A DNA stretch of 64,000 nucleotides from Streptomyces pactum. GTDB lineage: Bacteria > Actinomycetota > Actinomycetes > Streptomycetales > Streptomycetaceae. Positions 21,825 to 30,893 of the stretch are shown here, piece by piece. Both the position numbers and the translations under genes were made by a program. The notes under the pieces are model-generated. The model searched no databases, was not told the origin of the DNA, and worked only from the letters and a program-made list of their open reading frames with translations. The stretch covers positions 5,642,001 through 5,706,000 of the forward strand of contig NZ_JACYXC010000001.1 in the NCBI RefSeq assembly GCF_016031615.1, given 5' to 3'. Position 1 is the first letter of the stretch. Each line of letters opens with the position of its first letter.

Positions 21825-22679
21825 ATGGCGAGCGGAGAGAGCGCACGGCACTGGGCCCACCCGGAGCTGCCCGGGGTCGATCTGCTGCGCGCCCGCTACA
21901 TCCGCAAGTCGTTCACCCCGCACACCCACGACGCCTTCGCGCTGGCCGCCATCACCCGGGGCGTCGAGGAGTTCCGGCACCGCACCGACATCGAACGGGT
22001 CGGCCCCGGCGGGGTGGCCCTGATCAACCCCGACGTGCCGCACACCGGGTACGCCGGCGTCCCGGAGGGCTGGACGTACCGGGTCCTGTACCCCAGCCCG
22101 GAGCTGGTCGCGGCGATCGCCGCGGAGAGCGGGGCGGTCCGCGGCACCCCCGCCTTCCGCGAGGTGGTGGTCGAGTCCGACCCGTACAGCCACCGCCTGC
22201 TCACCGAGGTGCACCGGGCCGCCGAGGAGGGCAACGCGCTGGCCGCCGACAGCCTGCTGCGGATCGCCGTCGCCCGTCTGCTGCGCCGCTACGGGACGCC
22301 ACTGGCCGCGCGCCCGGCGCCCGGCGCGGGCGCGCGTATCGCCCTGCGCGCCCGCGCGGTGCTCCAGGAGCGGATGGCCGACCCGCCGTCGCTGGAGAAG
22401 CTCGCCGCCGAACTGGGCACCGGTCCCTTCGCCCTGCTGCGTGCCTTCCGCGCCACCTTCGGCATGCCGCCGCACACCTGGCTCACCGACGCCCGGGTGC
22501 GGCGGGCCCGGGAGCTGCTGGAGGCCGGGACCGCGCCCGCCGTGGTGGCCGCCCAGGTCGGGTTCACCGACCAGCCCCACCTGAACCGGCACTTCACCCG
22601 GATCGTGGGCGTACCTCCCGGGGCCTACCAGCGGGAGCGCGCAAGAACGTACAAGACCGCCCCCGGGACGCCCGCCTAG
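21825..22679 (+). CDS. AraC-family transcriptional regulator
   Basis: AraC regulator of 284 residues. The N-terminal cupin-like ligand-binding half (about 15-140) contains the metal/ligand-type pattern FTPHTHDAFALAAI and a GGVALINPDVPHTG strand. The C-terminal double helix-turn-helix (about 185-275) ends with VGFTDQPHLNRHFTRIVGVPPGAYQRE, the AraC signature. ATG 21825 has GGAG 9 nt upstream; an in-frame ATG (21810) and GTG (21804) lack one. azlC starts only 10 nt after the stop on the same strand, so it may control azlCD within one transcript, as AraC/Lrp-type genes next to azlCD often do. Its ligand is unknown. Confidence 0.85.
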   Translation: MASGESARHWAHPELPGVDLLRARYIRKSFTPHTHDAFALAAITRGVEEFRHRTDIERVGPGGVALINPDVPHTGYAGVPEGWTYRVLYPSPELVAAIAAESGAVRGTPAFREVVVESDPYSHRLLTEVHRAAEEGNALAADSLLRIAVARLLRRYGTPLAARPAPGAGARIALRARAVLQERMADPPSLEKLAAELGTGPFALLRAFRATFGMPPHTWLTDARVRRARELLEAGTAPAVVAAQVGFTDQPHLNRHFTRIVGVPPGAYQRERARTYKTAPGTPA

Positions 22680-22689
22680 CCTCCGGGAC

Positions 22690-23970
22690 GTGGCAGAACC
22701 AGCAGACATATCCACCGACGGGGCCGGCCGCGGTCGCGACGCCGGTCGGGGTGCCGGTCGGAGTGCCGGCCACGGGACCGCGACCGCGCCCGGCCCGGGC
22801 GGCACCGACGGTTTCCCCACCGGCCCCACCAGGCCATCCGGCTCCTCCCGTTCCACGGGCTCCACGGGCTCTTCTGGTCCCACCGGTGGCGGTGGCCCCA
22901 CGGGCCGCACCGGCCCCGCCGGTGACGGGCTCCCCACGGACCGCACGGGCACCACAGGGCCCACGGGCACCACAGGACCTACCGGAGCCGACGGCCACGC
23001 GAGGCCGGACCGGGCGGTGGTCCGGGACGCGCTCGGCGTCGGCGTCGCGGTCGGGCTCTCCGGCTTCGCCTTCGGCGTGACCGCGGCCGGCGCCGGGCTC
23101 GACGTCCTCCAGACCGCGGCCCTCAGCTTCTTCGTGTTCACCGGTGCCTCGCAGTTCGCGCTGGTCGGTGCGCTCGCGGCCGGCGGGAACCCGCTGACCG
23201 CCGCCGCCGGGGCGTTCTTCCTCGGCGTCCGCAACGCCTTCTACGGGCTCCGGCTCTCCGGCCTCCTCCAACTGCCCCGGTCACTGCGGCCGCTGGCCGC
23301 CCACGGGGTGATCGACGAGTCCGCCGCCGTCGCCCTCGCCCAGCCCGACCGGCGCTCGGCGCGGCTGGGCTTCGCGGTCACGGCGGTGAGCGTCTTCGTC
23401 CTGTGGAACCTGACCACCGTCATCGGGGCGCTCGGTGCCTCCGCACTCGGCGACACCGACGCCTGGGGGCTGGACGCCGCCGGGCCCGCGGTCTTCCTGG
23501 CGCTGCTGGCGCCGAAGCTGACGACCACCACCGAGCGGGCCGTGGCGGGGCTGGGCGTCCTGCTGGTGCTGGCCTGCGTCCCGGTGCTGCCGACCGGGGT
23601 CCCGGTCCTGGTGGCGGCGCTCGCCGCACCCGCGGTGCTCGTCGCGGAGCGGTCCGCCGGCCGGCGGGCGACCCGGACGGGGCCCGCGGGGGCCGCCGGG
23701 ACCGAGGCGCCCGGTCGGGCGGAGGGGACCGGAGGAACCGGACGTGCCGGAGCGGCCGGCGGGTCGGGCCGGACCGCCGGGGCGGAAGTGGCCACCGGGG
23801 CGGAAGCGGTCACCGGGGCGGAGGAGACCACACCGGCCGCCGGTCCCGGGACCGCTCCCGCGACCGGTGCGGCCGGTGCCGGGGAGCCCGCGCCGGGGCC
23901 CGGCGGGAAGAGGCCCGGACACCGGAACGAGGACGGGTACGAAGACGAGGACGAGGAGGGGGCGCGGTGA
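22690..23970 (+). CDS. azlC: AzlC-family branched-chain amino acid exporter subunit with unusual extensions
   Basis: Membrane permease subunit that with AzlD exports branched-chain amino acids or analogues. The core (about residues 105-330) is a normal AzlC: RDALGVGVAVGLSGFAFG, FTGASQFALVG, FLGVRNAFYG and DESAAVALAQ, with about five to six helices. The protein has 426 residues because the core is flanked by low-complexity arms. The N-terminal 105 residues are Gly/Thr/Pro/Ser-rich with collagen-like triplets (GTTGPTGTTGPTGADG). The C-terminal 90 are Gly/Ala/Thr/Glu-rich and end in an acidic patch (NEDGYEDEDEEGAR). GTG 22690 has only a weak upstream site, so translation may be coupled to the regulator; an unextended start near base 23,000 cannot be excluded. 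Confidence 0.82.
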   Translation: MAEPADISTDGAGRGRDAGRGAGRSAGHGTATAPGPGGTDGFPTGPTRPSGSSRSTGSTGSSGPTGGGGPTGRTGPAGDGLPTDRTGTTGPTGTTGPTGADGHARPDRAVVRDALGVGVAVGLSGFAFGVTAAGAGLDVLQTAALSFFVFTGASQFALVGALAAGGNPLTAAAGAFFLGVRNAFYGLRLSGLLQLPRSLRPLAAHGVIDESAAVALAQPDRRSARLGFAVTAVSVFVLWNLTTVIGALGASALGDTDAWGLDAAGPAVFLALLAPKLTTTTERAVAGLGVLLVLACVPVLPTGVPVLVAALAAPAVLVAERSAGRRATRTGPAGAAGTEAPGRAEGTGGTGRAGAAGGSGRTAGAEVATGAEAVTGAEETTPAAGPGTAPATGAAGAGEPAPGPGGKRPGHRNEDGYEDEDEEGAR

Positions 23971-24275
23971 GCGTCTGGACCGCCATCGCGGCGACCGCGG
24001 TCGGCTGCTACCTGGTGAAGCTGCTGGGCCTGTCGGTGCCGGCCGGGGTCCTGGAGCGTCCCCTGGTCAAGCGGCTCGCCGCACTGGTCCCGGTCGCCCT
24101 GCTGGCGGCGCTCACCGCCCAGCAGACCTTCGCCGCGGGACAGAGCCTGCGTCTCGACGCCGGCGCGGCGGGGCTCGCCGCGGCGGCGCTCGCCCTGCTG
24201 CTGCGCGCCCCGTTCCTGGTGGTGGTGACGGCCGCGGTGGCCGTCACCGCGGTGGTCAGGGCACTGACCGGCTGA
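23967..24275 (+). CDS. azlD: AzlD-family small exporter subunit
   Basis: 102-residue hydrophobic partner of AzlC. Three to four membrane helices are visible (VWTAIAATAVGCYLVKLLGL, LAALVPVALLAALTAQ, a long Ala/Leu helix and the C-terminal VVVTAAVAVTAVV). Length and the KLLGLSVP and ALTAQQTFA contexts match AzlD/BrnE. GTG 23967 overlaps the azlC stop by four bases (GTGA), with GAGGAGGGG upstream, so the two are translationally coupled. Substrate is inferred from family. Confidence 0.88.
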   Translation: MSVWTAIAATAVGCYLVKLLGLSVPAGVLERPLVKRLAALVPVALLAALTAQQTFAAGQSLRLDAGAAGLAAAALALLLRAPFLVVVTAAVAVTAVVRALTG

Positions 24276-24281
24276 CCGGCG

Positions 24282-24311
24282 CACCGGCCGGCGGCCCGAC
24301 CGGGGCCGGTG
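24282..24311. terminator. Possible bidirectional terminator after azlD
   Basis: CACCGGCC (24282-24289) and GGCCGGTG (24304-24311) form a perfect 8-bp stem with a 14-nt loop, just past the azlD stop and between convergent genes. Confidence 0.4.
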
Positions 24312-24485
24312 TGCGGACCGACCCGCGCGGCCAGCGGCCGTCCGGCGGGCCCCCGCGGTCCGCCTGTCGGCCGGCCGGCGCATGATGCCGGGCGGCCGGG
24401 ACCGGCCGGTTTGCCGCGGCAGGTCCGGTCACGGCGCCCGGGCCGCGGCGTTCCGGCGTAACCCGCCGGGCGCGGGTGGGGCCGG

Positions 24486-25415
24486 TCAGCCGGCCCGGCC
24501 GTGCGCCCGCAGCGTCAGCAGCGCCTCGACCGTGGCCAGCGCCCGCCACCCCGGGCCGCTGCACGGCGCCCAGGCGTGCCGGCGGGCCGGCCAGCCGCCG
24601 TCCGCTTCCTGGGCCGCCGCGAGGTGGTCCAGCGACCGCTTCATCTCCGCGTCGGTGAACCAGCGGCGGGCCAGCGACCCGGGCTCGCGCGCCACGTCGT
24701 GCGGGAAGTGGCGCGCACCGGGGGCGTACCCCTCCGCGACCGGGTGCGCCGCCGCCCGGTCCGGGTCCAGCACCAGCAGCCGCTGCTCCCGGACCCACCG
24801 GCCCAGCCGCTCCGCCAGCGCCTCCGCCCGGGGGCGGTCCGGAGCACCGTCCAGGAACGCGACGGCCGCCACGACCTCGTCGGGATGGGCCCGGGCCCCC
24901 TCCGCCAGCGCCTCGACCGCCGCCCAGCAGAAATCGGTGGCCCGGAACAGCCAGGCGTGCCACACCCCGTTGCGGTGCAGCAGCCCCACCACGGGTCCGG
25001 TGCTCAGCAGCTCGCTCGGCGGATGGTCGCGCACCGGCGGCCAGGGGGCGGCCGGATAGCCGCGCTGCGCCGGCAGCAGCGCGGGCAGCGCGCCGTCCGG
25101 GCGGGCGACCGCGGTCAGGAAGCGGCAGATCCGCTCCGCCCGCGGGCCGCCGCAGCGGTCGATCTCGTCCAGCACCCGCAGCGCGAGCGCGGTGGCGAGG
25201 GGCTGGCTGACCGGGCCGCGCCGGTCCGGCTCCAGCCCGTACCCGTACCCGCCGTCGTCCCGCTCGTACGCCGCCAGCGCCGTCTCCACGGCCTCCACCC
25301 GGCCGCCCAGGAAGTGGTACGCGAAGCGGTGCTGCTCCAGGACGCGTGCGGTGAGCCAGATGAACCGCTCGGCGCGGGCGAGCGGGGTGGCGGCAGCTGT
25401 CTGGGAACGGTCCAT
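24486..25415 (-). CDS. Prenyltransferase/squalene-cyclase-fold hypothetical protein
   Basis: Soluble protein of 309 residues of a type common in Streptomyces, with alpha/alpha-toroid repeats resembling prenyltransferase and squalene-oxidase repeats. Typical Gly/aromatic turns include DDGGYGYGLEPD (about residue 55) and EADGGWPARRHAWAP near the C-terminus; a Leu/Ala-helix background links them. No membrane segment or signal. ATG 25415 is preceded by CGGAGG with almost no spacing, so the start could be leaderless. The active-site DxDD/DxD motifs of true terpene cyclases are not evident, so enzymatic function is doubtful. It diverges from the DUF3046 gene. Confidence 0.75.
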   Translation of the reverse strand: MDRSQTAAATPLARAERFIWLTARVLEQHRFAYHFLGGRVEAVETALAAYERDDGGYGYGLEPDRRGPVSQPLATALALRVLDEIDRCGGPRAERICRFLTAVARPDGALPALLPAQRGYPAAPWPPVRDHPPSELLSTGPVVGLLHRNGVWHAWLFRATDFCWAAVEALAEGARAHPDEVVAAVAFLDGAPDRPRAEALAERLGRWVREQRLLVLDPDRAAAHPVAEGYAPGARHFPHDVAREPGSLARRWFTDAEMKRSLDHLAAAQEADGGWPARRHAWAPCSGPGWRALATVEALLTLRAHGRAG

Positions 25416-25483
25416 CCTCCGACGGTAGGGCCCGCCACCCGCGCCGGACGGGCGCACCGGCGCGGCTGCACCCGCAGGGGCGG

Positions 25484-25495
25484 GATACTGGGCAC
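25484..25495 (+). promoter_or_regulatory. Probable leaderless promoter of the DUF3046 gene
   Basis: GATACT (25484-25489) lies 6 nt before ATG 25496 and no ribosome binding site is present. Confidence 0.4.
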
Positions 25496-25690
25496 ATGCG
25501 GTTGACGGACTTCTGGCAGCGGATGGCGGACCACTTCGGTGAGGCGTACGCCGACTCCTTCGCGCGCGATCATGTGATGGCCGAACTCGGTGGCCGGACC
25601 GTCCACCAGGCGCTGGACGCCGGCTGGGAGGCCAAGGACGTGTGGCGCGGGGTGTGCCGGGCCGTGGACGTCCCGCACGACAGACGCTGA
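25496..25690 (+). CDS. DUF3046 family protein
   Basis: 64-residue protein of a family found almost only in actinobacteria and usually encoded a short distance from recA. Recognised from MRLTDFWQRMADHFGEAYADSFARDHVMAELGGRTV and the ALDAG-x3-K-x-VWRGVCRAVDVP ending. Amphipathic helices, one cysteine, no membrane segment. Start probably leaderless. No function is established for the family; location next to recA suggests, but does not show, a link to DNA metabolism. Confidence 0.88.
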   Translation: MRLTDFWQRMADHFGEAYADSFARDHVMAELGGRTVHQALDAGWEAKDVWRGVCRAVDVPHDRR

Positions 25691-26088
25691 CCTGCGCCCG
25701 GTGCCGCCTCCGTGGCGGCGGCGCGGCGCGACCGCCCGCCGGACGCGGCCCGCGCCCGGCGGACAGGCGCGGCGCCCGGCCGTGCGGACGAGGACCGGGC
25801 CGGGCCTCCCGTGCCCGGCCGTACGGACGCGGGACCGGCCGATGACAGCGGTACGCACGGGCGGGCCGTCCGGACGAGGCGCCCGACTGGGCGGACGAAT
25901 CCCGGCCGCACGGACGCCCCCCGGTCGCACCGCCCCCGTCACCGGGTCGTCGCCGGTACGGCCGGGCCGGTCGTACCGCCGCGGGGGCGGGCCGGTGACG
26001 GCCGGCCCCCGGCGGCTCCAGGGGCGGGACGGCCGGAACAACCTGTGGATGGCCGGAACCACCCGTCCCGGTAGGCCACACTGGGCGG
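25691..26088. other. Intergenic region before AI-2E transporter
   Basis: About 400 bp with no supported gene; open frames are Arg/Pro/Gly-rich. CCACACTGGGCGG just before GTG 26089 may include a weak -10 box. Otherwise I see nothing. Confidence 0.35.
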
Positions 26089-27279
26089 GTGGCAACGACA
26101 GAACAGACGCCTCCGCTCGACGACGACCGCCCCCGGCCCCCGGCGCGGCCCGCCGCCCCGATGCCGCGCTGGCTGCCCCGTGCCATGGTGCTGGCGCTTG
26201 CGCTGGTGGCCTGTTTCCAGCTTGCCACCTGGGCGTTCGACCAGCTCACGGGGCTGCTGCTCAACATCCTGATCGCGTTCTTCCTGGCCCTGGCGATCGA
26301 GCCGGCGGTGGACCGGATGGCCGCCCGCGGCATCCGCCGGGGCGTCGCCACCGGGCTGGTGTTCCTCGGCATCCTCGTCTTCGTGGCCGGCTTCTTCACG
26401 CTGCTCGGGTCGATGCTGGCGGACCAGATCGTGAAGATGGTCGAGGACTTCCCCGACTACCTCGACAAGCTGATCAACTGGAGCAACCAGACGTTCCACA
26501 CCGAGCTGTCCCGGGTGGAGATACAGGACAGCCTGCTCCACTCCGAGGTGCTGCAGCGGTACGCCCAGGACAGCGCGGACAACGTGCTGGACGTCTCCGC
26601 GGCCGTGCTCGGCGGCCTGTTCCAGGTGCTGACGGTGACCCTGTTCGCCTTCTACTTCGCCGCGGACGGCCCCCGGCTGCGGCGCGGCCTGTGCTCGGTG
26701 CTGCCGCCGCACCGGCAGGCCGAGGTACTGCGGGCCTGGGAGATCGCGGTGGCCAAGACCGGCGGCTACCTCTACTCGCGCGGGCTGATGGCGCTGATCT
26801 CCGGGATCGCGCACTACATCCTGCTGGAGATCCTGGGGGTGCCCTACGCGCCCGCGCTGGCCGTCTGGGTGGGGCTGATCTCCCAGTTCATCCCGACCAT
26901 CGGCACCTACCTGGCGGGCGCCCTGCCGATGCTCATCGCCTTCACCGTCGATCCCTGGTACGCGGTGTGGGTGCTCGGCTTCGTGGTGATCTACCAGCAG
27001 TTCGAGAACTACCTGCTGCAACCGCGGATCACCGCGAAGACGGTGGACATCCACCCGGCGGTGGCGTTCGGTTCGGTGATCGCGGGCACCGCGCTGCTCG
27101 GCGCGATCGGCGCGCTGATCGCGATCCCGGCGACGGCGACGCTGCAGGCGTTCCTCGGCGCGTACGTCAAGCGGTACGACGTGACCGACGACCCGCGGGT
27201 ACAGGGGCGGCGGTCCCGGCGGGAGCCCGGGGTGTCGGCCCTGGGGCGGGTCCGGGAGGCGCTGGCCCGTCGCGGCTGA
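26089..27279 (+). CDS. AI-2E family transporter (PerM/TqsA-like)
   Basis: Integral membrane protein of 396 residues. Hydrophobic helices run in the family's usual pattern: LPRAMVLALALVACFQLATW, a paired helix LLLNILIAFFLALAIEPAVD, GLVFLGILVFVAGFFTLLG, then a cytosolic/periplasmic helical insert (DFPDYLDKLINWSN), and a C-terminal set with SQFIPTIGTYLAGALPML and YLLQPRITAKTVDIHPAVAFGSVIAGTALLGAIGALIAIP. The PxIG and QPRI-x-V-HP motifs are diagnostic. Relatives export autoinducer-2 or act as Na+/H+ antiporters; the substrate here cannot be told. GTG 26089 lacks a clear ribosome binding site. No operon partner: recA has its own promoter. Confidence 0.87.
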   Translation: MATTEQTPPLDDDRPRPPARPAAPMPRWLPRAMVLALALVACFQLATWAFDQLTGLLLNILIAFFLALAIEPAVDRMAARGIRRGVATGLVFLGILVFVAGFFTLLGSMLADQIVKMVEDFPDYLDKLINWSNQTFHTELSRVEIQDSLLHSEVLQRYAQDSADNVLDVSAAVLGGLFQVLTVTLFAFYFAADGPRLRRGLCSVLPPHRQAEVLRAWEIAVAKTGGYLYSRGLMALISGIAHYILLEILGVPYAPALAVWVGLISQFIPTIGTYLAGALPMLIAFTVDPWYAVWVLGFVVIYQQFENYLLQPRITAKTVDIHPAVAFGSVIAGTALLGAIGALIAIPATATLQAFLGAYVKRYDVTDDPRVQGRRSRREPGVSALGRVREALARRG

Positions 27280-27452
27280 CCCCCGCCCGGGGCACGCGAG
27301 CGTCCGTCTGCCGCCGCCGGCCCGGGCGCGGCCGTGGCCGCCGGCGAGGCCGGGCCGGTACCCCTGCGGCCGGGTGGTGGGGCCGGGTGTCCCGGTGCCC
27401 GGGCCGGTGCCGCGGTGGCCGGGTGCAGGGGGTGGCCGGCCCACCGGGCCGG
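27280..27452. other. GC-rich stretch upstream of the recA promoter
   Basis: Nothing gene-like; Gly/Pro-rich shadow frames only. Together with the promoter region it forms a 340-bp gap before recA. Confidence 0.3.
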
Positions 27453-27480
27453 TTGACACCAAAATCGAACATCTATTCTT
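27453..27480 (+). promoter_or_regulatory. recA promoter with SOS (LexA) box
   Basis: TTGACA (27453-27458) is a consensus -35. TATTCT (27474-27479) is a plausible -10 with 15-nt spacing. Overlapping the -10 is TCGAAC-ATCT-ATTCTT (27465-27480), whose left half is perfect against the actinobacterial SOS box TCGAAC-N4-GTTCGA. LexA bound here would block the promoter. The 140-nt leader before the recA start is non-coding. Confidence 0.75.
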
Positions 27481-27619
27481 ATGGTCGTCCGGCCGGAAGT
27501 CCGACACGGTTTTCCACCGAGGTTTTCCACAGGCCGGCCGCCGTCCGGGCGCGTTGTCAGTGGCAGGCGTTAGCGTCGTGGACGTGAAGCGATCGACTCA
27601 AGCAAACCGGGTGGAACCC

Positions 27620-28753
<1,134 letters not shown>

Positions 28754-28756
28754 CCC

Positions 28757-29425
28757 ATGACGCGGCGAACCGACTGGCCCGATCCGCCGGACCACCCGGC
28801 CGGCGGCGCGGGCACGGACGGAGGGGAGACCCGCCGGGCCTTCGGGGCAGGGGGCCGGGACCGCCGATCCCCGGGCGCGCCCGGTGCCGGTGACGGCGGC
28901 GCGGCGGGGGAGCAGCCGCGCAGCCCCGAGGAGCAGGCCCGGGCGATCTGCCTGCGGCTGCTGACCGGGACCCCGCGCACCCGGCAGCAGCTCGCGGACG
29001 CGCTGCGGAAGCGGGGCATCCCCGACGAGGTGGCCCAGGAGGTCCTCGCCCGGTTCGAGGACGTGGGCCTGATCGACGACGCGGCGTTCGCCGGGGCCTG
29101 GGTGGAGTCCCGGCACCACAGCCGGGGCCTGGCCCGCCGCGCACTCGCCCGGGAGCTGCGCACCAAGGGCGTGGACTCCGCCGTGATTGACGACGCCGTG
29201 GGCCGGCTCGACGCGGAGCAGGAGGAGCACACCGCCCGGCAGCTGGTGGAGCGCAAGCTCGCGAGCACCCGGGGCCTCGACCCCGACAAGCGGCTCCGGC
29301 GCCTGGCCGGAATGCTCGCCCGCAAGGGGTACCCGGAAGGGTTGGCGCTGCGCGTGGTGCGGCGCGCACTGGAGGAAGAGGGGGAGGACACCGCCCTCCT
29401 CGACCACCACCTCCCCGAGGACTGA
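28757..29425 (+). CDS. recX: Regulatory protein RecX
   Basis: RecA modulator of 222 residues that binds RecA filaments and limits their activity and the toxicity of RecA overproduction. Three-helix RecX repeats cover about residues 60-215: AICLRLLTGTPRTRQQLADALRKRG, DDAAFAGAWVESRHHSRGLARRALARELRTKG and LAGMLARKGYPEGLALRVVRRAL. The first 55 residues are a Gly/Arg/Pro-rich extension, longer than in most bacteria but usual for Streptomyces. It starts 3 nt after the recA stop with only a weak ribosome binding site (AAGAG), consistent with coupling that keeps RecX low. Confidence 0.94.
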   Translation: MTRRTDWPDPPDHPAGGAGTDGGETRRAFGAGGRDRRSPGAPGAGDGGAAGEQPRSPEEQARAICLRLLTGTPRTRQQLADALRKRGIPDEVAQEVLARFEDVGLIDDAAFAGAWVESRHHSRGLARRALARELRTKGVDSAVIDDAVGRLDAEQEEHTARQLVERKLASTRGLDPDKRLRRLAGMLARKGYPEGLALRVVRRALEEEGEDTALLDHHLPED

Positions 29426-29750
29426 CCACCGGCCCGCACCGCGCCCCTCCGGCCCGCGCCGGCCTCCTCGCTCATGGCCCTCATGGCGCGGCGTCCCCTC
29501 GGCCGACGGCGGCCGCGGGGCGCGGACGGGGGTGATCCGGGCCGTGCGGCGCAGGCCGGGAGTTGTCCCCGTACGGGCGGCGCGGGGAAGGCAGACGGCC
29601 CGCGTCGGGGGCATGCGGCGGGGGACCTGGCGGTACGGGTCGGGGCGGTGCAGGGGAGACCCGGGGGCGAACCGCGAGGAGCTGCCGGGGACCGGGTCGC
29701 ACAGGGGGAAGACAGGCGGTACGGGTCCGGGCCCTACGGCACCGGGGTGG
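29426..29750. other. Convergent intergenic region recX / rhodanese
   Basis: No gene. A 13-bp direct repeat, GGCGGTACGGGTC, is at 29629-29641 and 29715-29727. No strong terminator stem was found by eye. Confidence 0.35.
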
Positions 29751-30134
29751 TCAGGGACGTACCGGGAGGCCGGCCGCGCGCCATGCCTGGAAGCCGCCCA
29801 CCAGGTCCGTCGCCCGACGCAGCCCGAGGCGGCGCAGGGACACCGCGGCGAGGCTCGACGCGTACCCCTCGTTGCAGATCACCACCACCGGCAGGTCGTG
29901 TCCGGTGGCCTCGGGCAGCCGGTGGTCGCAGAGCGGATCGAGGCGCCACTCCAGTTCGTTGCGCTCCACGATCAGCGCGCCGGGGATGGTGCCGTCCCGG
30001 TCCCGCAGTGCCGCGTACCGGATGTCCACCAGGATCCCGCCGGAGGCCCGGAGCGGGGCGGCCTCGGCGGGGGTCACCCGGTCCAGCTCGGCGCGGGCCT
30101 CGGCGAGGAGTTCGTCGACGGTGCGGTACGTCAT
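29751..30134 (-). CDS. Rhodanese-like domain protein
   Basis: Single-domain rhodanese of 127 residues, a persulfide carrier or thiosulfate:cyanide sulfurtransferase type. Layout follows the family: TVDELLAEARAELDRVTPAEA, ILVDIRYAALRDRDGTIPGALIVERNELEW, and the active loop VICNEGYASS with catalytic Cys87, closing with GLRRATDLVGGFQAWRAAGLPV. Its start overlaps the stop of the upstream cysteine dioxygenase gene by four bases (ATGA), so the two are translationally coupled and probably act on the same sulfur compounds. Cytoplasmic; no signal. Confidence 0.9.
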   Translation of the reverse strand: MTYRTVDELLAEARAELDRVTPAEAAPLRASGGILVDIRYAALRDRDGTIPGALIVERNELEWRLDPLCDHRLPEATGHDLPVVVICNEGYASSLAAVSLRRLGLRRATDLVGGFQAWRAAGLPVRP

Positions 30135-30832
30135 GCCCACTCCTCCGGACGTTCGACCTGCTCCAGACGGAGCAGCGGCCCGGACCGGCTGTAGCGGCGC
30201 ATCAGCGGCAGGGGCGGGAAGTAGGCGTGCACCGACACCGCGTGCCGGTCGGCCGATGTGTTGAGCACCTGGTGGACGTGGTGCGACCCGAAGGCCCGGC
30301 CGCGTCCCGGGGCGAGCCGGCGTTCGCGGTCCACGCCGTCGGCCAGCTCCAGCGTCTTCCAGCCCTCGGTCGGGAGCTGGACGGCGAGGGACTGTTCGAC
30401 GAGTTCGCCCGCGGCGGTCACGAACGCGCCGTGCGAGCCGCCGTGGTCGTGCCAGCCCGTACCGGTGCCCGGTGGCCAGCCGATCAGCCATGCCTCGCTG
30501 CCCCCGGGCCCGTCCAGCCGCAGCCAGGTGCGGCCCTCCGGATCGAGGGGGAGCGCGGAGACCAGAGCGGTGTCGGCGGCGACCCGCCGGGCGAAGGCGA
30601 GCAGTTCCGCGGAGCCGGGCGCGCCCGGGGCGGCCGGGGCCGTATCGGCGGCCGGATCCGGTGCCGTGGAACCGGCCGCGTACCGGAACGGGGGGGACGG
30701 CCGGCCGGCCGGGGTGTGACAGGGGCGGGAGGAGTGGCGGAAGCGGGGGTGCGCGTGCGCGGCAGGGGCGGGAGGCCGGGCAGGGGTGGGCTGCCCGGCG
30801 GAGACGGGCGAAGCGGGTGACACGGAAGACAC
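30131..30832 (-). CDS. cdo: Cysteine dioxygenase
   Basis: Non-haem iron cupin of 233 residues, oxidising cysteine to cysteine sulfinate. Iron ligands are visible as H128 and H130 in GTGWHDHGGSHGAF plus a histidine of GSHHVHQVLN (184-187); family strands EGRTWLRLDGPGGSEAWLIGWPPG and VHAYFPPLPLMRRYS are conserved. GTG 30832 has AGGACGG at good distance. The first 75 residues form a His/Arg/Pro/Ala-rich extension, about 50 longer than I expect for Streptomyces homologues. It is coupled to the rhodanese gene. Upstream lies a Cys-rich leader peptide and hairpin, so expression is probably tuned by cysteine supply. Confidence 0.9.
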   Translation of the reverse strand: MSSVSPASPVSAGQPTPARPPAPAAHAHPRFRHSSRPCHTPAGRPSPPFRYAAGSTAPDPAADTAPAAPGAPGSAELLAFARRVAADTALVSALPLDPEGRTWLRLDGPGGSEAWLIGWPPGTGTGWHDHGGSHGAFVTAAGELVEQSLAVQLPTEGWKTLELADGVDRERRLAPGRGRAFGSHHVHQVLNTSADRHAVSVHAYFPPLPLMRRYSRSGPLLRLEQVERPEEWA

Positions 30833-30860
30833 GGGAACCGTCCTGGGTGATCGCGGAGAG

Positions 30861-30881
30861 GCGCGGCAGTCAGGGCCGCGC
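30861..30881 (-). promoter_or_regulatory. Possible attenuator hairpin between leader peptide and cysteine dioxygenase
   Basis: GCGCGGC (30861-30867) and GCCGCGC (30875-30881) form a perfect 7-bp stem with a 7-nt loop. It begins about 13 nt after the leader stop codon and ends about 28 nt before the GTG of cysteine dioxygenase, where a transcription or translation attenuator would sit. Confidence 0.5.
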
Positions 30882-30893
30882 GGTGGGAATCGA

